NCBI GenBank assembly: GCA_009885955.1
Contig: VFJS01000055.1
Location: 1-64,000, forward strand
Source of the DNA: Spirochaetia bacterium
GTDB taxonomy: Bacteria; Spirochaetota; UBA4802; UBA5550
Length of the DNA: 64,000 bases
Reading direction: 5' to 3'
The position numbers and the translations under genes are program-made. This document shows positions 28,401-38,750 of the stretch, one piece after another; position 1 is the stretch's first letter, and each line of letters starts with the position of its first letter. The notes below the pieces were generated by a model. The model was not told where the DNA came from, ran no database searches, and was given only the letters and a program-made list of their open reading frames with translations.

Positions 28401-29021
28401 CTATTTTACTGTTACCGTAATTATGGAGTTCTTTCTTCCAGGTACTGCGCCCGATATGAGCACAATATTTTTATCCTGTAATATCTTTACAATCTTCAGA
28501 TTTTTCACTGTCACTTTTTTGCTGCCAAACCGTCCAGGCATCTTTTTCCCTTTCCATACCTCGGCAGGAAAGGTGTTTGCTCCTATTGATCCTGGAGCCC
28601 TGTGGTGATGGGATCCGTGAGTGGCCTTTCCTCCGGCGAAACCATACATCTTAACTACTCCGGCAAAACCCCGCCCCTTGGAAATTCCAGTGACAGTTAC
28701 CGTTTCATTTTCCTGAAATATGGAGCATTTAACTTCGCTTCCCACATCAAGAGAATCATCAAAAAAGGCTACTTCGCTAAGATGTCTTTTTGGTGATATA
28801 TTTTTCTTTTTAAAATCTGTAAGCTGTGGTAAAGGGATATTTTTCTCTTTTTTATGCTCCTGATAGCCAAACTTCAGAGCTGAATAACCGTCTTTTTGAA
28901 CAGTCTTCTTCTGTATGACAACACATGGCCCCAACTCACATATGGTAACAGGAACTACGGTTCCATCATCACTGATGTATTGAGACATACCAATTTTTTT
29001 TCCTATAAGTGATTTACTCAT
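28401..29021 (-). CDS. rplC: 50S ribosomal protein L3
   Basis: 206 residues. IGKKIGMSQYISDDGTVVPVTI at the start and the GSHHHRAPGSIGANTFPAEVWKGKKMPGRFGSKKVT tip, which lies near the peptidyl-transferase centre, are diagnostic. Between rpsJ and rplD. Confidence 0.98.
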   Translation of the reverse strand: MSKSLIGKKIGMSQYISDDGTVVPVTICELGPCVVIQKKTVQKDGYSALKFGYQEHKKEKNIPLPQLTDFKKKNISPKRHLSEVAFFDDSLDVGSEVKCSIFQENETVTVTGISKGRGFAGVVKMYGFAGGKATHGSHHHRAPGSIGANTFPAEVWKGKKMPGRFGSKKVTVKNLKIVKILQDKNIVLISGAVPGRKNSIITVTVK

Positions 29022-29104
29022 TTCTATATCCCATTCTTAAATATTTCAACAAAGAACTTTAAAGGTACAAGGTTTTTGTCATTACAGATTATAAATCAAA
29101 ATTA

Positions 29105-29422
29105 TTATGATTTTATATCAACAGAAACGCCGGCTGGAAGTTCAAGCTTCATAAGGGCTTCCACTGTGTCGGAATTAGGATTAATAATATCAATCAAACG
29201 CTTATGAGTCCTAATCTCAAACTGTTCCCTTGACTTCTTATTTACATGTGGTGATCTAAGCACACAAAATTTTTCGACTTTTGTTGGCAGAGGGATTGGG
29301 CCTGCTACTTTTGCACCGCTTCTGTTTGTGGTTGCAACAATTTTTTCAGCAGATTGATCCAGCAATTTTGCATCAAAAGACCTTAATTTAACACGAATAC
29401 ATTGTCCTGCTAATTTTGCCAC
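29105..29422 (-). CDS. rpsJ: 30S ribosomal protein S10 (NusE)
   Basis: 105 residues. It also serves as NusE in antitermination. [60 protein letters not shown] are typical. First gene of the S10 block, 78 bases after tuf. Confidence 0.98.
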   Translation of the reverse strand: MAKLAGQCIRVKLRSFDAKLLDQSAEKIVATTNRSGAKVAGPIPLPTKVEKFCVLRSPHVNKKSREQFEIRTHKRLIDIINPNSDTVEALMKLELPAGVSVDIKS

Positions 29423-29500
29423 TATTTATACCTGTCCATACCTGTTTAAAATCTACAATGACTGCCGGAAATGCGGCACTCCTGTATCTATTGAAATCTG

Positions 29501-30715
29501 TTACTCTGTAACTTTTACAACAACACCAGCACCAACGGTCCTGCCGCCTTCCCTGATTGCAAAGCGGAGTTCCTCTTCCATCGCAACGGGTGTGATGAGC
29601 TCAACTTTGATGTCAATATCATCACCTGGCATTACCATCTCTGTCCCCTCGGGTAATTGAATAATGCCTGTAACATCTGTAGTTCTAAAGTAGAACTGGG
29701 GCCTGTAGTTATTAAAGAATGGAGTATGTCTTCCTCCCTCCTCCTTTTTCAGGATGTATGCACGTCCGTTAAATTTTGTATGGGGTGTGATGGAACCCGG
29801 AGCTGCGAGAACCTGCCCCCTCATGACATCATCCTTGTCGATACCCCTGAGAAGGGCGCCGATATTGTCCCCTGCCCTTCCTTCATCGAGAATCTTTCTG
29901 AACATTTCAACACCGGTGCATACTGATTTCTTTGTATCCATAAATCCTATGATCTCGACATTGTCTCCAGTTCTTACTATACCCCTCTCAACCCTTCCTG
30001 TAACAACAGTTCCGCGTCCGGTGATTGTAAAAACATCCTCAATCGGCATAAGAAAAGGCTTGTCAATGATCCTCTTCGGTTCAGGAATATATGAATCCAG
30101 GGCTTCTGTCAGCTTTATTACAGACTTATACCACTCACCGTCCTTGTTTCCTTTCTCAACATCGTCCACCGCTTTGAGTGCCGAACCTGGGATTACCGGA
30201 ATTTCATCACCGGGAAAACCATTTTTATCGAGAAGCTCCCTGATCTCCATTTCAACAAGCTCAATCATATCAGACCTCTCTGCCGGATCGAGCATATCTA
30301 CTTTGTTCAAAAATACTAACATAAAAGGTACATTTACCTGTTTTGCAAGAAGAACGTGTTCCCTGGTCTGCGGCATGGCACCGTCTGTAGCAGCAACAAC
30401 GAGTATGGCTGCATCCATCTGGGCTGCCCCTGTAATCATGTTCTTTATATAGTCAGCGTGGCCAGGGCAGTCAACATGGGCATAATGCCTCTTCGGTGTT
30501 TCATATTCCTGGTGGGAGGTGGCGATCGTTATCCCCCTTGCTTTTTCTTCAGGTGCATTATCTATTTGATCGAATTCTACCGCTTTACCTGTACCGTATG
30601 CAAAATGCAGAACTTTAGTAATAGCCGATGTAAGCGTTGTCTTGCCATGGTCGATATGACCAATGGTCCCGACATTAACATGGGGCTTGGACCTGTTAAA
30701 TTTTTCTTTTGCCAT
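29501..30715 (-). CDS. tuf: Elongation factor Tu
   Basis: 404 residues. GTPase that delivers aminoacyl-tRNA to the ribosome. The G motifs are [21 protein letters not shown] and SAL. The usual length is 394-400; a small insertion with [11 protein letters not shown] lies in the linker after the G domain. The switch region reads [20 protein letters not shown], which I recall from Leptospira EF-Tu. SD AAGGAG precedes the start. Only one tuf copy is seen, and it has its own promoter-like sequence upstream. Confidence 0.98.
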   Translation of the reverse strand: MAKEKFNRSKPHVNVGTIGHIDHGKTTLTSAITKVLHFAYGTGKAVEFDQIDNAPEEKARGITIATSHQEYETPKRHYAHVDCPGHADYIKNMITGAAQMDAAILVVAATDGAMPQTREHVLLAKQVNVPFMLVFLNKVDMLDPAERSDMIELVEMEIRELLDKNGFPGDEIPVIPGSALKAVDDVEKGNKDGEWYKSVIKLTEALDSYIPEPKRIIDKPFLMPIEDVFTITGRGTVVTGRVERGIVRTGDNVEIIGFMDTKKSVCTGVEMFRKILDEGRAGDNIGALLRGIDKDDVMRGQVLAAPGSITPHTKFNGRAYILKKEEGGRHTPFFNNYRPQFYFRTTDVTGIIQLPEGTEMVMPGDDIDIKVELITPVAMEEELRFAIREGGRTVGAGVVVKVTE

Positions 30716-31066
30716 ATTAGAAAACTCCTTAAAATATTTTGCAAAAAGTATACTATACTTATTTTTATATCATATTATAGAATATGTTCTTTTTTATGTA
30801 TTAAACTCAAAAAAAGAAAAAAGAGCGAAAAAACAAAGCAATGAAGTATCAAAAGATACGAGTTTTATGAATAAAAAAAAGTATGGTAATTCTGTCAAGT
30901 AATTTTATTTTAAAAAATCCTAAAATAAAAAAAATTATTAAAATAAAAAAAAATTATCAATTTTCACCGGTTTCTACCCTTAAATTAGAAAAAATATCAA
31001 ATTATTGGGATTCTATGGAACTTCAATTTTTAATTCTTCAAAACCCTTAAAGGCACAAATAAAAAG
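30716..31066. other. tuf upstream region
   Basis: About 350 very AT-rich bases between fusA and tuf. They contain the tuf promoter candidate and, downstream of it in the leader, a small hairpin GTATC-AAAA-GATAC at 30846-30859. I see no gene. Confidence 0.6.
30870..30898 (-). promoter_or_regulatory. Candidate tuf promoter
   Basis: On the minus strand, a perfect -35 TTGACA is followed after 17 bases by TTTATT. It gives a leader of about 145 bases before the tuf start and lies downstream of the probable fusA terminator, so tuf and perhaps the S10 block can be transcribed apart from the str genes. Confidence 0.55.
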
Positions 31067-31109
31067 AAAAATCAGAATCTTAATTTCAACAACAATAAAT
31101 CTGATTTTT
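31067..31109 (-). terminator. Probable terminator after fusA
   Basis: AAAAATCAGA and TCTGATTTTT form a perfect 10-bp stem around a 23-base loop, beginning 11 bases beyond the fusA stop. The T run on the 3' arm gives a U-tract. The long loop makes it weaker than a typical intrinsic terminator. Confidence 0.5.
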
Positions 31110-31119
31110 ACACATCCCC

Positions 31120-33210
31120 CTAATTATAGTTTAAACCGCTCATCCTCCCAAGAATTCTATCTGTAATACTCTGTGGAACCCTGTCATAATGGAAAAACTG
31201 CAATATATGAGATGCTCTCCCCTGGCTCATGGATCTGATACTTGTGGCATAGCCGAAGGTTTCTGAAAGGGGTATAAAGGCTTTGATAACTTTCAGCTCT
31301 CCCCTGTAATTAATATCATCTATTTTGCCCCGCCGGGAATTGATATCATTGATTATATCGCCGGAATAGTCATCTGTAGTGACTACCTCAAGCTTCATTA
31401 TAGGCTCCATAAGAGCCGGTGATGCCCTCCTGGCGCCCTCCTTGACTGCCATGTTTGCCGCTATACGGTAAGCCATATCCATGGAATCGTTTACACTGTA
31501 GGAACCGCCGATTAACGAGACAGATATATCATCCATTTTATATCCTGCAATAACCCCGGATTCCAGGGAATCCCTGATCCCGGCTTCTATTGAAGGTATG
31601 AAAATATCGGGAATTTCTCCGTCTTTCATCATATTGGAAAAAGTGAAACCGGAACCCGAGCCTCCCGGCATTAATTTTAATATAACATGGCCGAACTGGT
31701 TCTTTCCACCGACAATTCTTTCATACTTCTGCTCCGACTCAGTCTCTATCGTAATAGTCTCTTTATAGGTCACCTGGGGTTTGCCTACGTTGGCCTGAAC
31801 CCTGAATTCCCGCAGAAGCCTGTCAACAATGATATCAAGGTGAAGTTCACCCATGCCTGATATAACAATCTGTCCGCTTTCGGAGTTCATGTTCACATGA
31901 AATGTCGGATCTTCATCTTCAAGTCTCTTCAAAGACTGATTCATTTTGTCCTGGTCGGCCTTGGTCCTGGGCTCAATGGCAATGGATATTACCGGTTCAG
32001 GGAAATCCATTTTTTCAAGAATTATTGGATTTTCAGGTTCTGCAAGAGTATCGCCGGTCTTTATCTCTTTCAATCCTACAACCGCGACAATGTCCCCGGT
32101 ATAAATATTCTTAAGTTCTTCCCTGTCATTCGCATGCATCCTTAAAAACCGGTTGATCCTCTCTTTTTTCCTGGTGGACATGTTCATGACTACATCGCCC
32201 GATTTCAATGTCCCGGAATAAACCCGGAGATAGGCCAGTTTCCCTACATGTATATCGGAAACTATTTTAAAGACAAGGGCGCAGAAGGACTCCTTATCAG
32301 AGGCGTTTCGAATCACTAATTCATCATGATTGACCGGGTGATGCCCTTCAACAGGCTTAATGTCGGATGGCGAAGGGAGATAGTCCACAATTGCATTCAG
32401 AACTGGCTGGACACCCTTGTTCCTGAGGGCTGAGCCGCACAAAACCGGGAAAAACATGGTTCTAACAGCTCCTTCTCTGACGGCAGCCTTAATCTCATCA
32501 ATAGACAATTCTGTGCCATTCAGGTATTTTCCCATCAGGGAATCATTCACTTCTGCAAGCTTTTCAATCATCTCCTCTCTAAATTCCTCTGCTATATTCC
32601 TGAACTCTTCGGGTATTTCGTACTCTTCAATTTCCAGGCCATCTCTGTCTATCCAGCGGAATGCCTTCATGGTTATCAGGTCAGCTATGCCAGAAAAATT
32701 ATCCTCAATACCGATGGGAATCTGAAGTGGAAGGGGCTCTGCATAGAGCTTCTCCCGTATCATGCCAAGGCATCTCCTGAAATCGGCGCCGATTCTGTCC
32801 ATTTTATTGATAAAACAGATCCTGGGGATTTTATATTTGTCGGCCTGCCTCCAGACTGTTTCTGTCTGGGGCTCAACTCCTGCAACACCATCAAAAACAG
32901 CAACCGCGGAATCAAGAACCCTGAGACTCCTCTCAACTTCTATAGTAAAATCGACATGGCCGGGTGTATCGATGATGTTGATCCTGGTATTTTTCCAGGA
33001 ACAGGTAGTTGCAGCAGCAGAAATTGTGATGCCTCTCTCCTTCTCCTGGACCATCCAGTCCATTTCGGCTGTGCCGTCATGGACCTCCCCCATCTTATGG
33101 GTCTTGCCGGTATAAAAAAGAATTCTTTCCGTAAGTGTAGTCTTGCCGGCATCAATATGCGCCATGATACCGATATTTCTGGTTCTGCCTAATGGTAATT
33201 CTCTGGCCAT
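31120..33210 (-). CDS. fusA: Elongation factor G
   Basis: 696 residues, full length. Ribosomal translocase. G motifs are [32 protein letters not shown] and [26 protein letters not shown] opens the protein and the C-terminal domains are complete ([42 protein letters not shown]). Between rpsG and tuf in str order, but separated from rpsG by a terminator-like hairpin. Confidence 0.98.
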   Translation of the reverse strand: MARELPLGRTRNIGIMAHIDAGKTTLTERILFYTGKTHKMGEVHDGTAEMDWMVQEKERGITISAAATTCSWKNTRINIIDTPGHVDFTIEVERSLRVLDSAVAVFDGVAGVEPQTETVWRQADKYKIPRICFINKMDRIGADFRRCLGMIREKLYAEPLPLQIPIGIEDNFSGIADLITMKAFRWIDRDGLEIEEYEIPEEFRNIAEEFREEMIEKLAEVNDSLMGKYLNGTELSIDEIKAAVREGAVRTMFFPVLCGSALRNKGVQPVLNAIVDYLPSPSDIKPVEGHHPVNHDELVIRNASDKESFCALVFKIVSDIHVGKLAYLRVYSGTLKSGDVVMNMSTRKKERINRFLRMHANDREELKNIYTGDIVAVVGLKEIKTGDTLAEPENPIILEKMDFPEPVISIAIEPRTKADQDKMNQSLKRLEDEDPTFHVNMNSESGQIVISGMGELHLDIIVDRLLREFRVQANVGKPQVTYKETITIETESEQKYERIVGGKNQFGHVILKLMPGGSGSGFTFSNMMKDGEIPDIFIPSIEAGIRDSLESGVIAGYKMDDISVSLIGGSYSVNDSMDMAYRIAANMAVKEGARRASPALMEPIMKLEVVTTDDYSGDIINDINSRRGKIDDINYRGELKVIKAFIPLSETFGYATSIRSMSQGRASHILQFFHYDRVPQSITDRILGRMSGLNYN

Positions 33211-33265
33211 AATAGATCCTGAAACAGGCTATGATTTTATTGAATATAACGCCTGACTAAATAGC

Positions 33266-33294
33266 ATAATAAAATTTAAGGAATACCCGAACAA
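33266..33294 (-). promoter_or_regulatory. Candidate fusA promoter
   Basis: On the minus strand, TTGTTC, 17 bases, then TATTAT. The -10 matches five of six consensus bases; the -35 is weak. It lies between the rpsG terminator and the fusA start, about 55 bases upstream of the ATG. Confidence 0.4.
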
Positions 33295-33321
33295 TAGAAA
33301 TTTGGGGAGAAACAAAAACAA

Positions 33322-33355
33322 GCATGAAATACCAGGTTTTCCTGATATTTCATGC
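33322..33355 (-). terminator. Intrinsic terminator after rpsG
   Basis: A 15-bp stem with one G-U/mismatch position (GCATGAAATA-CAGG type arms) closes on a 4-base loop. On the minus strand it is followed by TTGTTTTTGTTTC. It starts about 25 bases after the rpsG stop. The stem and T-rich tail fit an intrinsic terminator or attenuator. Confidence 0.8.
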
Positions 33356-33379
33356 AGATAGATTTCTGTTATTGGGATA

Positions 33380-33847
33380 TTAAAACTTAAAATGCGCGAA
33401 AGCCTTGTTAGCTTCGGCCATTTTATGCGTATCTTCTTTTTTCTTAACTGAAGTTCCGGTATTGTTGTAGGCATCCATGAGTTCTGCAGCAAGCCTCTGG
33501 TACATTGTTTTTTCAGGTCTGTTTCTTGAATAAGATATGAGCCATCTAATTCCGAGAGCCTGTCTTCTTTCGGGCCGTATCTCAACAGGAACCTGATATG
33601 TTGCCCCGCCGACACGCCTCGACTTGACTTCAGCAAGGGGCTTAACATTTTCAAGGGCCTGGATAAAAATCTCCATAGGATCTTTCTGACTCCTATCCAT
33701 AAGCAGCCCCATAGCTTTATAAAAAATGGATTCTGAAACCCCTTTTTTTCCCTGATGCATCATACAATTAATAAACTTGGTTACCAGTTTGCTGGTAAAT
33801 TTTGGATCAGGTAAAATATCTCTTTTTGGCGGTCTCCTTCTACGCAT
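33380..33847 (-). CDS. rpsG: 30S ribosomal protein S7
   Basis: 155 residues, usual length. [27 protein letters not shown] and [24 protein letters not shown] are diagnostic. Head-assembly protein and, in E. coli, str operon repressor. Between rpsL and fusA. Confidence 0.98.
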   Translation of the reverse strand: MRRRRPPKRDILPDPKFTSKLVTKFINCMMHQGKKGVSESIFYKAMGLLMDRSQKDPMEIFIQALENVKPLAEVKSRRVGGATYQVPVEIRPERRQALGIRWLISYSRNRPEKTMYQRLAAELMDAYNNTGTSVKKKEDTHKMAEANKAFAHFKF

Positions 33848-33892
33848 ATAATTCCTCTTATATTGATATTGTGATTTGGATTTAAAATAATA

Positions 33893-34267
33893 CTAAGCTT
33901 TGGGCCGTTTTGTCCCGTATTTTGAACGGCTTTTTTTTCTATCCTCAACACCAAGGGCATCAAGTGTCCCCCTGATCATATGATATCTTACTCCAGGTAA
34001 ATCCTTTACCCTGCCCCCTCTTATGAGAACAGCAGAGTGCTCCTGTAAATTATGCCCCACTCCGGGAATGTAAACAGTAACCTCTATGCCATTCGTGAGC
34101 CTTACCCTGGCTACCTTCCTCAAAGCAGAGTTGGGTTTCTTAGGAGTGAAAGTCATTACCCTTGTACATACCCCCCTTTTCTGCGGGCATTGCTTTAACG
34201 CAGGTGATTTCGACTTTTTCCTTTTCGATTCCCGGCCTTTCCGTATCAACTGATTTATTGTTGGCAT
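33893..34267 (-). CDS. rpsL: 30S ribosomal protein S12
   Basis: 124 residues. Decoding-centre protein. The residues altered in streptomycin-resistant mutants are wild type: Lys in [11 protein letters not shown] (position 43 in E. coli) and Lys in GGRVKDLPG (88). [13 protein letters not shown] opens the protein. Follows rpoC after a hairpin. Confidence 0.98.
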   Translation of the reverse strand: MPTINQLIRKGRESKRKKSKSPALKQCPQKRGVCTRVMTFTPKKPNSALRKVARVRLTNGIEVTVYIPGVGHNLQEHSAVLIRGGRVKDLPGVRYHMIRGTLDALGVEDRKKSRSKYGTKRPKA

Positions 34268-34391
34268 CTCAGCTCCAATTTGTAAATTATAATATTATAT
34301 CAAAATTTTTAATATTTTTCATTACAGTAAAAATTTTGTTATATCCTTAATTCATACCGTTTTTTGTCAAGAAAATTTAAAATTAAAAACC

Positions 34392-34427
34392 AACACTGAT
34401 GTAAAAAATTCTTTTTATATCAGTGTT
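34392..34427 (-). terminator. Hairpin after rpoC, terminator or attenuator
   Basis: AACACTGAT and ATCAGTGTT form a 9-bp stem that can extend inward through an A5/T5 pairing. On the minus strand a GGTTTTTAATTTT tail follows. The 5' arm overlaps the last codons and stop of rpoC (ACACTGATATAA). It probably reduces read-through into rpsL. Confidence 0.6.
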
Positions 34428-37400
34428 TTGCTATTCTCTTCAGCATCGAGAAAAGGTTTTACAGGCGCGTCACTCCCACCCTCTGCCGGAACATCTTCTC
34501 CAGCATTATCCACGGAAATTGAAACATCCAGGTCTCCAGGGATGTCCTGATATATTTCGATATTATCATAAAGCCTTGTACCTGTTCCGGCCGGGATAAG
34601 ATGCCCGATTATAACATTCTCCTTTAACCCCCTGAGGTGATCCACCTTCCCTTTGATAGCCGCATCGGTGAGAACCCTGGTTGTCTCCTGGAATGAAGCG
34701 GCAGATATAAACGATTCAGTATTAAGGGCTGCCTTGGTTATACCCATGAGTACCGGGATAGCAGTTGACGGTTTGCCGCCTTCTGATAGAACCCTTTCAT
34801 TCTCCTCAATAAAATCAAACTTATCTACTATCTGTTCAATGACGAATACAGAATCGCCCTGATCAGTTACCCTGACCTTGCGGAGCATCTGCCTGACAAT
34901 AACCTCTATATGCTTATCATTGATTGCAACCCCCTGCAGCCTGTAAACCTCCTGTATTTCATTCACAAGAAATTTCTGCAATTCCCTCGGACCCTTTATC
35001 CTTAATATCTCATGCGGATCAACAGGGCCGTCATCTATCTTTTCACCTTTTGCAATCCAGTCGCCATCCTGAACCCTTAAATATTTGGTTACAGGGATTG
35101 AATATTCCTTGGATTCGCCGCTTTCACCGGTGACCAATATCTTTCTTTTTTTCTTGAGGGTGTCGCCGATGGTTATTTTTCCGTCAAATGCTGTCAGAGT
35201 AGCGGCATCCTTGGGGGTCCTGGCTTCAAAAAGTTCAGCAACCCTGGGCAGACCACCGGTAATATCCTTGGTCATTTCCAGTCCACGCGGAATCTTGGCC
35301 AGGACTGTACCGGCATTCACCTTATCGCCGTCTTTTACAAACAGGTGGGCTCCTTTTGGAAGGAGATAGGTTATTGGTTCACCGGCGCCAAGGATATTTA
35401 TCCTGGGTTCCAGTTTCTCAGTCTTATACTCTTCAATGACACCGCGTGTTACATTCGTCTGCGCGTCAAACTCCTCCCTGAGGCTTTTGTTTAATTCAAT
35501 ATCGACAAACTCAACCCGTCCGCCAATCTCTGTTAAAATCGGCTCAAACCACGGGTCAAAATCAGCGAGGACTGTATTGGCGTCATAAAATTTATTAACC
35601 TTCACGTATATCTCGGTACCGATATTTATCGGAAGAGAATGAAGGTCGCCAAGGATATATACCTTTTTCTTTTCAATTTTTATTATCCCTGAGCTCTTTG
35701 CCACAATCTCATCACCATTGGAATTTTTAGCTATGACGATGCCTGAATAGACCTTTTCCCCGTCCTTGACAACAAAATCATCTTCAGAATGCGCCACATA
35801 TGATGCTATGACCCTCTGTATATCCAGGTATCCTTTCCTTACAGAGATTATCTTCTTCTCCTCGGTCTTGATTGTTTTTGGAGTAATCTCCTTCAAAAAA
35901 ATCGGGTAATTGAGTTTGACTTCGCTCTCCTCTACTGACCTTGATGCAATACCGCCGATATGAAATGTCCTCATGGTGAGCTGGGTACCGGGCTGGCCTA
36001 TGGACTGTGCCGCAATAATACCGACTGCCTCGCCCATTTCTATTGATTTCGCAGTTCCCAGGTTCCTGCCGTAGCATTTAGCGCATACGCCATGTTTTGC
36101 TTCACAGGTAAGTACTGACCTGATATCTATGGAATCTATGTTAAGCTGATCAAGTATGTCGGCTATTTCTTCGTCTATAATCCTGTCAGCCTTGCAGATG
36201 ATCTCTCCGGTGACAGGGTGTACTATATCATAAAGGAGGGTCCTCCCGAGGGCCCTGGCCCCGAGGGATTCAATGACATCGTCCCCCTCTTTTATTGAAT
36301 GTATATCGATCCCGACCGTTGTGCCGCAGTCATCCATGGATATAACAACATCCTGGGCAATATCAACAAGCCTCCTGGTAAGGTAACCCGCATCAGCTGT
36401 TTTAAGGGCTGTATCGGCAAGTCCCTTTCTTGCTCCGTTGGTGGAGATGAAATATTCAAGGACGGTGAGGCCCTCCTTGAAATTCGCTCTGATGGGAACC
36501 TCGATGATTTCACCGCTCGGTTTTGTCATGAGGCCGCGCATTCCTGCGAGCTGCCGTATCTGAGCCTTACTTCCCCTTGCCCCTGACTGCGCCATTACAT
36601 ATATGGGATTGAGTCCGCCCATATCCCGCGAAAGCTCCTCAAACATCTTCTCGGCGATAAGTTCATTCGCGTTTGTCCATACGTTTATAACCCGGTTATA
36701 ACGCTCTTCATCAGTGATGTATCCGTTTCTATATTCATTCTCAATAACTTCAACCTTCTTGTCCTCTTCCTGCACAATTCTCTCCTTCTCAGAAGGGACA
36801 ATGATATCGGACATGGATATTGTCGGGGAAAAATGCGTTGCGTAATTATAACCCATCTCCTTTATATCATCAAGAAGCTTTACCGTAACATTGGGGCCGT
36901 ATTTTCTGATTATGATGGAAATGAGCTTGGACATCTCCTTGTCGTTGATAACATTATTGATGAATCCGAAACCCTCGGGAAGAAGCTCATTAAAAATCAG
37001 CCTTCCGGGAGTCGTTTCAACAAATTCTTCCCCGAAAAGAAATTTAATCTTTGACCTGAGCTTAATCTGCCCGTAATCAACTGACCTGAGGACATCGGTC
37101 TGGTCGTCAAAAAACTTTATTTGATCCACAGAAGCTTCAACCATTGATGTCAGGTAGTATATTCCGAGTACAATGTCCTGTGTGGGAGTTATTACCGGGT
37201 GCCCGTTTGCCGGGGATAGGAGGTTGTGCGATGAAAGCATAAGTGTCCAGCACTCCAGCTGTGCCCGGGGCGACAAAGGCACATGCACAGCCATCTGGTC
37301 CCCGTCAAAATCCGCATTATATGCATGGCATACAAGGGGATGGAGCTTGATGGCCTTCCCCTCTACCAGGACAGGCTCAAAGGCCTGAATTCCAAGCCTG

Positions 37401-38674
37401 TGCAGAGTCGGGGCGCGGTTCAGGAGAACAGGGTGCTCCGAAATGACATCCTCCAGTACCTCCCAGACCTCCTTCTTCTCGTTTTCCACCATTTTTTTGG
37501 CTGATTTTATATTCTGAACATAGTCCATATCTACAAGCCTTTTCATGATAAAAGGCTTAAAGAGTTCGATTGCCATTTTTTTTGGAAGTCCGCACTGGTA
37601 GAGTTTCAACTCAGGGCCTACAACAATTACGGAACGGCCGGAATAGTCCACCCTTTTGCCAAGGAGGTTCTGCCTGAACCTTCCCTGTTTACCCTTGAGC
37701 ATATCGCTCAGTGACTTGAGAGGCCTGTTTCCCTTGCCTTTAACTGCCCTTTTCCTTCTGCTGTTGTCGAAGAGCGCATCAACAGATTCCTGCAGCATTC
37801 TCTTTTCATTTCTTACAATTATTTCAGGGGCCCTGAGCATGAGAAGCCTCTTGAGCCTGTTATTCCTGTTGATGACCCGCCTGTAAAGGTCATTGAGGTC
37901 CGAGGTGGCGAAGCGCCCGCCGTCGAGCTGTACCATGGGGCGCAGTTCAGGCGGAATGACAGGTATGGAATCGAGTATCATCCATTCGGGCTTGTTTCCT
38001 GAATCCTTGAACGATTCTACAATCTCAAGCCGCTTGATCAGCTTCTTTTCTATTTTAACATTTTTAGATGATTTCAACTGGATATCGGCCCGCAGCTGGC
38101 GTGATTCTTCATCCAGATCTATATTGGAGAGGAGCTCCTTTACCGACTGGGCCCCCATCCCTGCCTGAAACGTGTCGCCATATTTATCATAAAGGTTGTA
38201 ATAGGATTCCTCATCAAGGATGTCACCCCTCTTAATCTCATCAGCAGCCGCTTCTCCAGGATCAATGACAACATATTTCTCATAATAAAGTATGGATTTC
38301 AGTGAATTGACTGTCAGGTTCAGGATAAGGCCCATCCTTGAAGGCACTGATCGGTAATACCATATGTGAGCCACGGGAGTTGCAAGCTCTATGTGGGCGC
38401 CCCTTTCCCTTCTTACTTTATAATGAGTAACCTCGACACCGCATCTGTCGCAGACTACGCCCTTATATCGTATCGACTTGAACTTGCCGCAATAGCATTC
38501 CCATTCTTTGGTTGTTCCGAAAATCCGTTCACAGAACAACCCGTCCCTTTCAGGCTTCAGAGTTCTATAGTTTATGGTCTCAGGCTTTTTTACCTCTCCG
38601 TAGGACCATTCACGGATCATATCCGGAGATGCCAGCTTTATCTGTATTGAACTGAAATCATTAAAGTCCCTCAT
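34415..38674 (-). CDS. rpoC: RNA polymerase beta' subunit
   Basis: 1419 residues. The zinc-ribbon region near the start has [20 protein letters not shown]. The catalytic magnesium site is [12 protein letters not shown]. The second zinc cluster is [17 protein letters not shown], followed by [26 protein letters not shown] (trigger-loop region). The C-terminal assembly segment ([14 protein letters not shown]) is present. Full length. 76 bases after rpoB. Confidence 0.98.
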   Translation of the reverse strand: MRDFNDFSSIQIKLASPDMIREWSYGEVKKPETINYRTLKPERDGLFCERIFGTTKEWECYCGKFKSIRYKGVVCDRCGVEVTHYKVRRERGAHIELATPVAHIWYYRSVPSRMGLILNLTVNSLKSILYYEKYVVIDPGEAAADEIKRGDILDEESYYNLYDKYGDTFQAGMGAQSVKELLSNIDLDEESRQLRADIQLKSSKNVKIEKKLIKRLEIVESFKDSGNKPEWMILDSIPVIPPELRPMVQLDGGRFATSDLNDLYRRVINRNNRLKRLLMLRAPEIIVRNEKRMLQESVDALFDNSRRKRAVKGKGNRPLKSLSDMLKGKQGRFRQNLLGKRVDYSGRSVIVVGPELKLYQCGLPKKMAIELFKPFIMKRLVDMDYVQNIKSAKKMVENEKKEVWEVLEDVISEHPVLLNRAPTLHRLGIQAFEPVLVEGKAIKLHPLVCHAYNADFDGDQMAVHVPLSPRAQLECWTLMLSSHNLLSPANGHPVITPTQDIVLGIYYLTSMVEASVDQIKFFDDQTDVLRSVDYGQIKLRSKIKFLFGEEFVETTPGRLIFNELLPEGFGFINNVINDKEMSKLISIIIRKYGPNVTVKLLDDIKEMGYNYATHFSPTISMSDIIVPSEKERIVQEEDKKVEVIENEYRNGYITDEERYNRVINVWTNANELIAEKMFEELSRDMGGLNPIYVMAQSGARGSKAQIRQLAGMRGLMTKPSGEIIEVPIRANFKEGLTVLEYFISTNGARKGLADTALKTADAGYLTRRLVDIAQDVVISMDDCGTTVGIDIHSIKEGDDVIESLGARALGRTLLYDIVHPVTGEIICKADRIIDEEIADILDQLNIDSIDIRSVLTCEAKHGVCAKCYGRNLGTAKSIEMGEAVGIIAAQSIGQPGTQLTMRTFHIGGIASRSVEESEVKLNYPIFLKEITPKTIKTEEKKIISVRKGYLDIQRVIASYVAHSEDDFVVKDGEKVYSGIVIAKNSNGDEIVAKSSGIIKIEKKKVYILGDLHSLPINIGTEIYVKVNKFYDANTVLADFDPWFEPILTEIGGRVEFVDIELNKSLREEFDAQTNVTRGVIEEYKTEKLEPRINILGAGEPITYLLPKGAHLFVKDGDKVNAGTVLAKIPRGLEMTKDITGGLPRVAELFEARTPKDAATLTAFDGKITIGDTLKKKRKILVTGESGESKEYSIPVTKYLRVQDGDWIAKGEKIDDGPVDPHEILRIKGPRELQKFLVNEIQEVYRLQGVAINDKHIEVIVRQMLRKVRVTDQGDSVFVIEQIVDKFDFIEENERVLSEGGKPSTAIPVLMGITKAALNTESFISAASFQETTRVLTDAAIKGKVDHLRGLKENVIIGHLIPAGTGTRLYDNIEIYQDIPGDLDVSISVDNAGEDVPAEGGSDAPVKPFLDAEENSKTLI

Positions 38675-38750
38675 AGCTTATCCTTTAACCTTTTATAATT
38701 ATCAAAAAAAATATTACAGGCACCGCAAAATTTATCTTTTCAGGGTTCCC

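Noticed and set aside
28064-28481. Plus-strand ORFs across rplC and rplD
   Set aside because: Antisense to conserved ribosomal genes whose reading frames are certain.
30356-30902. Plus-strand ORFs over the start of tuf and its upstream region
   Set aside because: They lie antisense to tuf and continue into AT-rich leader; no protein features.
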